Source of the DNA: WHSW01 sp963749365
GTDB lineage: Bacteria; Actinomycetota; Thermoleophilia; Solirubrobacterales; 70-9
Assembly (NCBI GenBank): GCA_963749365.1
Contig: CAVVME010000002.1
Coordinates: forward strand, 62,001-126,000
DNA: 64,000 nt
Direction of reading: 5' to 3'
The position numbers and the translations under genes are program-made. This document shows, in pieces, positions 25,056 to 33,400 of this stretch (position 1 is the stretch's first letter; the number at the start of each line of letters is the position of its first letter). The notes beneath the pieces were generated by a model. That model saw only the letters and a program-made list of their open reading frames with translations. It searched no databases and had not been told where the DNA came from.

Positions 25056-25945
25056 GCGAGTCGAGCGACCGGCTCGTCCTCCTGGGTGTCCCGATCGACA
25101 GCGTCGGCCAGGCGGGCGGCACCGAGCACGGACCGGCGGCGCTGCGGGCGGCGCTCGCCGGCGCCGAGCTCGCCGACGCCGGCGACACCGAGCGCCGGCT
25201 GCGGGGCGGGCGGCGCGACACCGAGAGCGGCTGGCTGGACTTCGACGGGGTGCTCGAGATGACCTCCGAGGTTCGAGCGCGGGTCGGGTCGCTGCTCCGC
25301 GACGGCCGTCTGCCGATCGTGCTCGGAGGCTGCTGCTCACTGCTTCCCGGGACGCTCGCCGGCGCCCGCGACGCCTTCGGGGAGTGCGGGCTCGCCGTCA
25401 TCGACGGCCACATGGACACCTATGAGGGACGGACCTCACCGACCGGCGAGGCGGCCGACATGCCGGTCGCGACCCTGCTCGGGCGAGCGCCGCCGCAACT
25501 GCTCGACCGCCTCGGCGACGCACCCGTCGTCGCGCCGTCGCGGATCAGCCTCCTCGGTTCGCGCGATCCGGAGGAAGCCGCCGAGGTGCCGGATCCCGGC
25601 GAGCTCGGGATCGCCGACCATCGTGATCGCGAGTCGCTGCGCGGCGCGGACCTCGAGGCGGTCGGCGTCGAGGCGGCCGCCCGGCTCGAGCGTGGTGGGC
25701 GGTTCTGGGTCCACCTCGACGTCGATGTCCTCGACCAGGCGGAGTTCCCGGCCACCGACTACCTGATGCCCGACGGCCTCACGCTCGCCGAGCTCGAAGC
25801 GCTGCTCACCCCGCTGCTCGCCTCGCCGGCCCTCGCGGGGGCCGACGTCGCCTGCTTCAACCCGGACAAGGACCCCGACGGCGCCGGCGCCGCTGCGCTT
25901 GCCGGCCTGCTCGAGGCGGGGCTCACCGCCAGGGAGCGCTCGTGA
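25052..25945 (+). CDS. Arginase/agmatinase-superfamily protein with an altered metal motif
   Basis: 297 residues of the ureohydrolase fold: LLGVPIDSVGQAGGTEHGPAALR, LPIVLGGCCSLLPGTLAGA, GLAVIDGHMDTYEG, FWVHLDVDVLDQAEFPATDYLMPDGLTLAELE. The metal pairs DxHxD (DGHMD) and DxD (LDVDV) are intact, but the first motif reads GGCCS instead of GGDHS, so Cys replaces both Asp and the His ligand. The normal DP after DxDxxD is DQ. Substrate unknown; an agmatinase or formiminoglutamase-like activity is possible. GTG start overlaps the acetyltransferase stop by 4 nt. Confidence 0.8.
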   Translation: MSESSDRLVLLGVPIDSVGQAGGTEHGPAALRAALAGAELADAGDTERRLRGGRRDTESGWLDFDGVLEMTSEVRARVGSLLRDGRLPIVLGGCCSLLPGTLAGARDAFGECGLAVIDGHMDTYEGRTSPTGEAADMPVATLLGRAPPQLLDRLGDAPVVAPSRISLLGSRDPEEAAEVPDPGELGIADHRDRESLRGADLEAVGVEAAARLERGGRFWVHLDVDVLDQAEFPATDYLMPDGLTLAELEALLTPLLASPALAGADVACFNPDKDPDGAGAAALAGLLEAGLTARERS

Positions 25946-26069
25946 TCGACCCGGCCAGCCGACCCCCGACTTCACCCTCCCCGACCAGCACGAGAACCCG
26001 CTCACGCTCTCGGACCGGCACGGGCAGACCGTGGTCCTCTACTTCTATCCGCGCGCCGACACACGCGTC

Positions 26070-26100
26070 TGAAAAGCAGAAGAACCCGCTCACGGCGGGT
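26070..26100 (-). terminator. Terminator of the NTF2-like cassette gene
   Basis: On the reverse strand ACCCGC and GCGGGT (26100-26084) form a stem, followed by TCTTCTGCTTTT (26083-26072). The tail resembles that of the tilS terminator (TTTTTCTTCTGCTT). Confidence 0.7.
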
Positions 26101-26157
26101 CTGCCGGACTCGAGCGGCCGCCGACACGGATACGTCCGCCGCGTCCCGGGCGCTACG

Positions 26158-26568
26158 TCACTGGTGGGCGTCGATCGCCTTCGCCGTGTCCAGCAGGTGG
26201 CGAAAGTCGCTCACCTTTCCCTCCGAGTCGAATTCGACCAGGTGAATCTCCTCGTCTTGGACCCGCTTGCCGGTCGAGCGCACGGTGAGGTCGACCTCGA
26301 TCACCACTGCCACGTGGCGGTCGCCCTCTAGGAACGTGTGCGGGTTGAACGCGTTCATCTCGAAGTCGTCCTGAATGTCCTGGAAGAACTTGGCTGCCTC
26401 CTCGCGACCGCTGCGCGCCCGCATGTAGGGCACGTCCGCGGCCTGGGCGGCGTTGCCCGTCGGCCAGTGCTCCCAGCGCACGTCGTCGGCGTGGCGGTCG
26501 AGGATCGCCGGGACGTCGCCGCGGCCGAAGGCCTCGTAGATCTTCTGCATCGTCTCGATGTTGCCCAT
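26158..26568 (-). CDS. NTF2-like (SnoaL-type) domain protein
   Basis: 136 residues. IETMQKIYEAFGRGDVPAILDRHADDVRWEHWPTG is the standard SnoaL-like opening (helix, F-x-x-GD-x-xx-x-L...DD-V-W), followed by ARSGREEAAKFFQDIQDDFEMNAFNPHTFLEGDRHVAVVIEVDLTVRSTGKRVQDEEIHLVEFDSEGKVSDFRHLLDTAKAIDAH. The fold forms a conical pocket, used by isomerases, hydrolases and binding proteins; the ligand cannot be predicted. GAGGAG lies 6 nt before the ATG. It lies antisense inside the split peroxiredoxin gene, as the only cargo of the cassette. Confidence 0.88.
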   Translation of the reverse strand: MGNIETMQKIYEAFGRGDVPAILDRHADDVRWEHWPTGNAAQAADVPYMRARSGREEAAKFFQDIQDDFEMNAFNPHTFLEGDRHVAVVIEVDLTVRSTGKRVQDEEIHLVEFDSEGKVSDFRHLLDTAKAIDAHQ

Positions 26569-26958
26569 CGCCCTCTCCTCTTCGTGTAGCGGTGCAACCT
26601 AACGCGCTTGGAAAATTGTGATCAGGCTGTTGAAGTCCGACGCGCACGAGGACACTCCGGGCTGCACGACCCAGGCATGCGGGATCCGTGACCGCCACAA
26701 CGACTACGAGGCCGCCGGTGCACGGGTGATCGGCGTCTTACCCGACCAGGTGGACGCGATCGCCGGCTTCGCCGCCAAGCACTCGCTCGGCTTCACCCTG
26801 CTCGCCGACCCCGACCACGTTGGTCGCGGAGGCCTACGGGACCTGGGTCGAGAAGCGCAGCTACGGGAAGAAGCGCTGGGGAGTGCAGTGGGCGACCTTA
26901 GTCATCGGCACCGACGGGCGGATCGCCCACGTGACGACGAGGTCCACGCAAACCTCGC

Positions 26959-27951
26959 TCAACTCACGGCGACGTAGACGATGAAGGCGGCGAACATGCC
27001 CGACCAGATCAGGATCGGCAGCACCTCGAAGCGCCCGCGCAATCGCAGGGCCCAGTAGGCGAGAGCCCCGCCGGCCAGCCCGAGCGCCCCGGAGACGATC
27101 GCGAACCGGCTCAGGTCCCAATCGGTGAGCGCGAGCCCGAACGCGATCGGAATCGTCGACTGAAAGACCATCGCGCCGGTGATGTTGCCGAGCGCCAGGC
27201 TGTCCTTTCCCTCCCTGACCCAGAAGAAGCTGTTCGCCTTCTCGGGCAGCTCGGTGGCCAGCGGTGCGAGGACCAGCGAGAGCACGAGCGGCTCGATCCC
27301 GATCTCCTCGGCGACCGTGAGCAGCTCCTCGACGAACAGGTGGGCTCCGCCGACGATCGCGCCGAGCCCGACCAGGAGCTGGATCACGATCGTGTGCGTG
27401 GGTGGATCGTCGCCGGGGGTCCGGTCCATGTACAGCGGTCCGATCGTCTCCGCCTCCTGGACGTCGCCGCCACCCCGGACCGTCAAGCGCGCGTAGATCC
27501 CGTACGCGATCGCGAACCCGATCGCCAGCGGGATGTGGATCGCCTCGGGCGCGACCAGGCCCGCCGTCAGCCCGGCGGCGAACGCGGCGCAGAAGAAGAG
27601 CAAGTCGCGGTCGAGCGTCGCGACGTCGGCCGCGAGCTTGGTCCCCTGATCGCGCCGGGACTTGAACACGAGCGCCGAGATCCCGACCAGCGCCATCGCG
27701 ATCGTTGCGAGCAGGAACGGGGCGCCGATGATCGCACCGACCGCGACGTCGTCGGCGCCCGCGGACCCGCCGATGATCGCGACAATCGGGATCAGCGTCT
27801 CGGGCATCGCGGTGCCGACCGCCGCCAGCAGGCTCCCTGTCGCGCCCTCGCCGAGCTCGAGCCGGTGGCCGGCCCACTCGACCGCATTCGTGAACATCAG
27901 CGCCCCGGCGAGGATCACGGCGAAGCTGATGAGGAGCAGGACGATGTCCAT
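26959..27951 (-). CDS. CaCA-family cation exchanger, first of a pair
   Basis: 330 residues with about ten membrane segments. Two alpha-repeat signatures of the Ca2+/cation antiporter superfamily are visible: GSLLAAVGTAMPETLIPIVAIIGG near residue 40 and VLSLVLAPLATELPEKANSFFWVREGK near residue 225, each with the essential acidic residue (PET and PEK). A loop (QEAETIGPLYMDRTPGDDPP) separates the halves. It starts one base before the stop region of the second exchanger gene, and both are read on the reverse strand, so they are probably co-expressed. Its end overlaps the bcp remnant. The cation is not clear. Confidence 0.85.
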   Translation of the reverse strand: MDIVLLLISFAVILAGALMFTNAVEWAGHRLELGEGATGSLLAAVGTAMPETLIPIVAIIGGSAGADDVAVGAIIGAPFLLATIAMALVGISALVFKSRRDQGTKLAADVATLDRDLLFFCAAFAAGLTAGLVAPEAIHIPLAIGFAIAYGIYARLTVRGGGDVQEAETIGPLYMDRTPGDDPPTHTIVIQLLVGLGAIVGGAHLFVEELLTVAEEIGIEPLVLSLVLAPLATELPEKANSFFWVREGKDSLALGNITGAMVFQSTIPIAFGLALTDWDLSRFAIVSGALGLAGGALAYWALRLRGRFEVLPILIWSGMFAAFIVYVAVS

Positions 27952-29088
27952 CTAGGCGAAGAAAAAGGCGATCGCGAGGATCGCGTAGAGGGCGAGCAGC
28001 TGAACGCCCTCGAACCAGTTCGACTCCCCGTCGTGGGTGACCACCTGCGCGGCGAGGATCGCCAGCAGCAGCGCCCCGAGCTCGAACCCATTGAAGACCA
28101 GCGCCATCGGCCCGGCGCCGATGAAGAACGAGGCGATCACCAGCGCCGGGGCGACGAAGAGCGCGATCTGCGCCCCCGAGCCGATCGCGATGTTGACCGC
28201 GAGGTCCATCTTGTTCTTGACCGCGACGAGCACCGCGACCCAGTGCTCGGCGGCGTTGCCGACGATCGCGACCACGATCACCCCGATGAAGAACTCCGAG
28301 AGCCCGATCGACTCCGACGCCTCCGAGATCGAGCCGACGAGGATCTCCGACATCGCGCCGACGGCGATCCCGGCGATCAGCAACATTCCGACCGAGCGGC
28401 GCACACTCCACCCGAACCCCTCCTCCTCTTCCTCGGCGTAGGGCGGGTTGAAGAGGTCGCGGTGGGTCCGCAGGGAGAACCAGAGGCCGGCGACGTAGGT
28501 GCCGATCAGGACCACCGCCACCGCCAGCGAGAGGTCCTCGACGGTCGAGCCGTAGTTGACGATCTCGGCGGTCGGCGACGGCAGGCCCTTGCCCTCGACC
28601 AGCTCGAAGATCGCCGGCATGACCAGGGCTGCGGCCGCCAGGAACAGCATCGTCGCCTGCACCCCGGCGGCGGTGGCGCTGAACACCTGCTTGTCGCGGC
28701 GCAACCCCCCGAACAGCATCGAGGCGCCGAGGACGAGCAGGACGTTGCCGATGATCGAGCCGACGATCGATGCCTTGACCACCTCCTGCAGGCCCTCGGC
28801 GAGCGCGAAGAGGGCGATGATCAGCTCCGGCGCGTTGCCGAAGGTGACGTTGAGCAGCCCGCCGATCCCGGGGCCGGACCTGGCCGCCAGCTCCTCGGTC
28901 GCCAGTCCCATCAGGGCCGCGGTCGGCACGATCCCAAGCGCGGCGACGATGAAGATCAGGCTCGCCGACGCGTGGCCGAGCTCGAGCAGGACGGCGGCCG
29001 GGATGAACGGCGTCAGCAGGTAGGGCCAGCCCTGCGCGCTGAGCAGGAAGCCGCCGAACCTGCCCCTGCCCTGTTCGCGATCGCCCAT
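27952..29088 (-). CDS. Ca2+/H+ antiporter
   Basis: 378 residues with about eleven membrane segments. The alpha motifs GGLLNVTFGNAPELIIALFAL (near residue 80) and FFIGVIVVAIVGNAAEHWVAVLVA (near residue 255) are those of CAX-type Ca2+/H+ antiporters (GNAxE). An acidic loop (YAEEEEEGFGW) lies between the two halves, typical of CAX proteins. It would export calcium in exchange for protons. TAGGCT lies 9 nt before the ATG. It abuts the second CaCA gene directly (27951/27952). Confidence 0.92.
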   Translation of the reverse strand: MGDREQGRGRFGGFLLSAQGWPYLLTPFIPAAVLLELGHASASLIFIVAALGIVPTAALMGLATEELAARSGPGIGGLLNVTFGNAPELIIALFALAEGLQEVVKASIVGSIIGNVLLVLGASMLFGGLRRDKQVFSATAAGVQATMLFLAAAALVMPAIFELVEGKGLPSPTAEIVNYGSTVEDLSLAVAVVLIGTYVAGLWFSLRTHRDLFNPPYAEEEEEGFGWSVRRSVGMLLIAGIAVGAMSEILVGSISEASESIGLSEFFIGVIVVAIVGNAAEHWVAVLVAVKNKMDLAVNIAIGSGAQIALFVAPALVIASFFIGAGPMALVFNGFELGALLLAILAAQVVTHDGESNWFEGVQLLALYAILAIAFFFA

Positions 29089-29148
29089 CGGCCCCAGAGC
29101 CTATTCAGGCCGTAACCGGTGGGACGATCTATGGCCTGGGCGGGCTGG

Positions 29149-30309
29149 CTAGAGGTCCGCGGCGCAGGCCTCGATCTGATCGGGCGTCGTCGCCTCGGCG
29201 ATGCAGTCGAGATACGCGTTCGCGGTCCCGCCGCCGGCGCCGCCGGACGGCGGCAGCGCTCCGCCACCGGGCAGGGCGCCGCCACCCGGCAGAGCGCCGA
29301 GCCCGCCTTCGCCGAGCGCGTCGAGCGCTTCGGGGTCGACGCCGAACTGCCCGAGCAGGTCGCCGATCGGCTGTGCGCCGCTGGGGGCCTCGATCTCCTG
29401 GTCCTCGTTGACCGCCCCGAGACGGAGGGAGAAGTTGGCCTCGATCCCATCGACGCCGGCTGCCTCGGCATCCGGGATCGCGCTCGGATCCAGCGCCAGG
29501 TTGAAGTCGAGTCCTCGCAGGAGGCTGTCGTCGACGCCCGAGTAGACGTTGAAGCTCGCCTCCGAGACGGCGTCGACGACCTGCTGGACCTCCTCCTCGC
29601 TCGGCACCTCCGCGGCGGCCTGAGGGGTCGCCTCGGCGATCTCGATCACGTCGTCGATCATCGCCTCGACGTCGAGCGTCCCCGAGACATGGATCGCCTC
29701 GGTGCCCTCGATCTCCTCGGTGCCGTCGTTGGAGAGGTCGGCGAGCCAATCCTGGAGCTCGATCTGGCAGGCGGATGTGTCGCTGGCGCCCTGCGCGCTC
29801 AGCGACTGCTCGCAGCTCTGGGTGAATGCCTGCGAGAACGAGAGCTGCTCACCCTCATCAGCGGGCTGCTGCTCCGCGGCTCGCTCGGCGAGGTCGCGGA
29901 ACTGGCCGAAGACGTCGGCGCCCACCTCGTACGCATCACCCCCGTACTCGATGAAGGCGTTGTCCTCGGTCACGGTCAGCCCGCCCTCGAGGCTCAGCGA
30001 CTGCCCCTGGCCCTCGGCGCTGATCGAGCCGGTCCAGGCGAGCTGGGGGATCGCCGCCGGATTGTCCGGATCGGTCTCGAACGGGCCCCCGAGGCTGGCC
30101 TCGAAGCTGCCGCCCTGATCGCCGGTGGCGGAGCCGCCGACGCTCAGCGACAGGTCTCCGCTCGTCACCCGCTCGTCGTTCTCGAAGGTCTGCTCGATCA
30201 CCGTCTGTGGATCGGCGTCGCTGCTGTCGTCGCCGCCACACCCGGCGGCGACGCCGGCGGTGGCGAGTCCGAGCACTCCGAGCACGGCAAGTCTGCGAAT
30301 CCGGATCAA
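29149..30309 (-). CDS. Secreted lipoprotein, unknown function
   Basis: 386 residues. TTG start with GAGGAGA 9 nt upstream. The lipobox LATAGVAAGC places the acylated Cys at ~24, followed by an acidic GGDDSSD linker. The body alternates strands and polar loops (VTSGDLSLSVGGSATG, GSISAEGQGQSLSLEGGLTVTEDNAFIEYGGDAYEVG), reminiscent of LppX/LprG-like lipid-binding lipoproteins. It ends in a GGGALPGGGALPPSGG low-complexity linker and a short tail with two Cys (YLDCIAEATTPDQIEACAADL) that could pair. The role is not known. It diverges from the zinc-ribbon cyclase gene. Confidence 0.8.
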   Translation of the reverse strand: MIRIRRLAVLGVLGLATAGVAAGCGGDDSSDADPQTVIEQTFENDERVTSGDLSLSVGGSATGDQGGSFEASLGGPFETDPDNPAAIPQLAWTGSISAEGQGQSLSLEGGLTVTEDNAFIEYGGDAYEVGADVFGQFRDLAERAAEQQPADEGEQLSFSQAFTQSCEQSLSAQGASDTSACQIELQDWLADLSNDGTEEIEGTEAIHVSGTLDVEAMIDDVIEIAEATPQAAAEVPSEEEVQQVVDAVSEASFNVYSGVDDSLLRGLDFNLALDPSAIPDAEAAGVDGIEANFSLRLGAVNEDQEIEAPSGAQPIGDLLGQFGVDPEALDALGEGGLGALPGGGALPGGGALPPSGGAGGGTANAYLDCIAEATTPDQIEACAADL

Positions 30310-30412
30310 GTTCTTGGGTCTCCTCGAATCAGTTGGCGGACGGTGCAGGGTAGCGGCAAGCGCGGCGGGCGCTCGGCCACGGCCGAGGCGCTCTCAGCCC
30401 CGGAACCGAGCG

Positions 30413-30418
30413 TATCCT
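30413..30418 (+). promoter_or_regulatory. -10 element for the leaderless zinc-ribbon cyclase gene
   Basis: TATCCT ends 6 nt before the GTG at 30425 and decides this start against longer open-frame alternatives. Confidence 0.5.
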
Positions 30419-30424
30419 GGGGCC

Positions 30425-33400
30425 GTGACCTGCGCGAGCTGCGGCACCGAAAACCCCGAGCGCGCCCGCTTCTGCATGTCCTGCGGCTCGCCGCTGGCCG
30501 CCGGGTGTCCGTCCTGCGGGACGGAGAACCCCGCCGGGGCGCGGTTCTGCATCGCGTGCGGCTCCGAGCTCGCCGCGGCCGGCGCGACGGCGAGCGTCGC
30601 GCCGGCAGCCGAGGAGCCGCCGCCCGAGGAGCGCCGCAAGGCGACCGTGGTGTTCGCGGACCTCTCCGGCTACACCGCGGTTGCCGAGCGCCTCGACCCG
30701 GAGCGGATGAAGTCGGTGGTCGATCGGGCACTGCAGCGTCTCGGGGCCGAGATCGAACGCCACGGCGGGACGATCGACAAGTACATCGGCGACAACGTTA
30801 TGGGCGTCTTCGGAGCGCCGGTGACGCATGAGGACGATCCCGAGCGCGCGGTTCGGGCCGGGCTGGCGATGCTGAGCGCGATGGCCGAGGTCAACGAGCG
30901 GATCGCCGCCGCGGTCGGGGCGAGCTTCGCGCTGCGGGTCGGGATCAACTCCGGGGAGGTGCTGGCCGGCCGGGTCGGCGACGGCTACACGGTGATCGGT
31001 GACCCGGTCAACGTGGCGGCGCGGTTGCAGGCGGCCGCAGAGCCGGGAACTGTGATCGTCGGCGAGCTCACCCACCGGCTCACCGGCGCCGCGATCGAGT
31101 ACGTCGAGCTCGAGCCGCTCGAGCTCAAGGGCAAGTCCGAGCCCGTGCCCGCCTGGGAGGCGGTCAGGGCCGTGGTTCGCGGTCACGGCGCCCGTGCCCC
31201 GCGCAGCTCGACGCCGCTGGTCGGCCGCGAGGACGAGGCGGAGCTGCTCGTCTCGCTGTTCGATCGGGTGGTTCGCGAGCAGCGCCCGCATCTGGTCACC
31301 GCACTGGGCCAGGCAGGGGTCGGCAAGTCCCGGCTGCTGCGGGAGCTGACGGTGCGGATGGGCGAGCGCGATCGCCCGCCCGCAATCCAGCTCGGCAACT
31401 GCCCCGCCTATGGCGCCGGGTTGGCCTACTGGGCCCTCGGCGAGATGGTTCGCGGGACCTTCGAGATCGTCGACACCGATGCCGGCGAGCTCGCCTGGAG
31501 CAAGCTGGAGCGCGGGATCTCGGCTCTGGTCGAATCCGCCGACACCGAGGAGCCGCCGGAGCGAATCGCGGCGGCGCTCGGCCGACCCCTCGGGATCGAG
31601 CCGCCCGGGGAGCGCGTGCCGGACTCGTTCGAGCCCGACGATGCGCAGCAGATGCGCGACCGGCTCTTCTCGGCAGTCCGCACCCTGGTCGAGGCGGCGG
31701 CACGGCGCGAGTCGATGATCTTCGCCGTCGAGGACATCCACTGGGCCGACGAGGGGATGCTCGACCTGATCGAGTACCTGGCGCGCTGGGTGCGAGGCCC
31801 GGTGCTGATCGTCTGCCTGGCGCGCGACGAGCTGCTCGACCGCCGCGCTGGCTGGGGCGGCGGCAGGCTCAACTCGACCACGATCGCGCTCGAGCCGCTT
31901 GGGCCCGCCCAGGCGCGAGAGCTCGTCGGGGCGCTGATGCCGGACTCGAGCGCGGAGGCCGAGCTCGCCGAGCAGGTCGCGGTCCGCTCGGGCGGCAATC
32001 CCCTGTTCGCCGAGGAGATGGTCAACCGGCTGCGCGAGGGCGGTGCGTCGGAGCCCGAGGCATTGCCCGACACGGTCCATTCCGTGCTCGCGGCCCGGCT
32101 CGACTCCTTGCCGCGAGCCGACCGTCGCGTGCTCCAGGCCGCCTCGGTGGTCGGGCAGACGTTCTGGGAGGGGTCGATCGATCCCGGCGACGACTCGATC
32201 GAGCTCGCTCAGGTGCTCGCCTCGCTGCAGGACAAGGACCTGATCGTCCCGACCGCGGGCAGCCGGCTCGCCGGCGAGCGCGAGTACGCCTTCAAGCACG
32301 TGCTGATCCGCGACGTCGCCTACTCCACCCTGCCGAAGGCGACCCGCGCCCACCGCCACGCGGAGGTCGGCGCCTTCATCTCGGAACGGGCGGCGGACCG
32401 CTCGGAGGGCGTCGTGGCGATGGTCGCCGAGCACTACGGCCGCGCGGCGACCCTCGGCGCGGCAGCCGACCTCGAGCCCGACGAGCTGCGCGCGATCGAG
32501 GCGCGCGCGCTGGTCGCGCTCGAGCGGGCCGGCGACGTCTCGGCGGGGCTGTACTCCAACCGGGAGGCCCAGGGCCACTACGAGAACGCGCTCACGCTCG
32601 CGGGCGACCTCGATCCCGCCGTCCGCGCACGGATCGCCGAGAAGCTCGGCGACGTGGCGCTTCGCCTCGGCCGCATCGACCGCGCGGTCGAGGCCTGGCA
32701 TCAGTGCCTCGAGCATCACCGCGGCGAGGAGAACTTGGCCCGGATCGGCGATCTGCACCGCAAGATCGGCGCCGGCCTCTGGCAGAAGGGCGATCGCGAG
32801 GGCTCGATCGAGCACTACCAGCGCGGCATCGACCTGCTCAAGGACGGCCCGCCCTGCATCGAGCTCGTGCGTCTCTACGAGGAAGCGGCGTCGCTGTACA
32901 TGCACACCGGCGACAACATGCTCGCGATCTACGCCTCCGAGAAGGCGCTGCGGCTCGCCGAGCGCCTCGGCGAGGCCGCCGCCGCCAGCCGCGCGCACGG
33001 GATCTTCGGTCGGGTGTTCAGCCGGATCGGCGACTCCGAGCGGGCGCGCGAGAACCTCGAGCGGTCGGTCGAGCTGGCGCGCGAGAGCGACCCGGCCGAG
33101 GCGGTGCGGGCCCTGTTCGCCCTCGGCTACCACCTCGAGGTCTCCGAGGCCGCCTACGAGGAGGCGCGGGCCGGCTACTCGAGCGCCCTCGACCTCGCGC
33201 TCGAGACCGGCGACCTGCCCTCGCAGGTCGAGATGCACGCCGCCCTCGCCCAGCTCGCGATCTACCGCGGCGACTGGCAGGCGGCGGAGCGTGAGACCGA
33301 GGCCTCGGCGACGCTCGCCGAGCGCGAGGGTCTGGCCGGCAAGCTCTGCTTTCCGCTCTCGGTTCGCGGGATGCTCGCCTGGCACGAGGGCGAGCTCGAC

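Larger units (their letters stand above)
26063..26650. mobile_element. 588-bp cassette inserted in bcp, flanked by GACAC repeats
   Basis: GACAC is present at 26058-26062 and again at 26651-26655; deleting one copy with the 588 bp between them restores the peroxiredoxin reading frame. The cassette carries one complete gene (NTF2-like, opposite strand) with its RBS and terminator. The ends share only CGCGTC in inverted orientation at unequal offsets, so there is no clean terminal inverted repeat and no transposase. The means of insertion is unknown. Confidence 0.6.
25942..26977 (+). pseudogene. bcp: Interrupted peroxiredoxin (bacterioferritin-comigratory protein type)
   Basis: Thiol peroxidase remnant. 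The 5' part, after a 1-nt deletion near 25955, reads PDFTLPDQHENPLTLSDRHG then QTVVLYFYPRADT, and stops at a cassette. The 3' part resumes at 26651 with DTPGCTTQACGIRDRHNDYE, which holds the peroxidatic Cys, then GARVIGVLPDQVDAIAGFAAKHSLGFTLLADPDHV. Two more frame changes follow (near 26820 and before DEVHANLAQLTAT). Removing 26063-26655 restores RADTPGCTT exactly in frame. The GTG start overlaps the arginase-like stop. With the insertion and at least three indels the gene is dead. Confidence 0.85.

Noticed and set aside
26063..26650. Terminal inverted repeats of the bcp cassette
   Set aside because: Only CGCGTC is shared by the ends, at unequal offsets; too short to call.
26618..26977. Open frame starting at 26618 as an independent small peroxiredoxin
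   Set aside because: It lacks the N-terminal half, its start lies in the cassette end, and its later part is out of frame; it is the 3' remnant of bcp.
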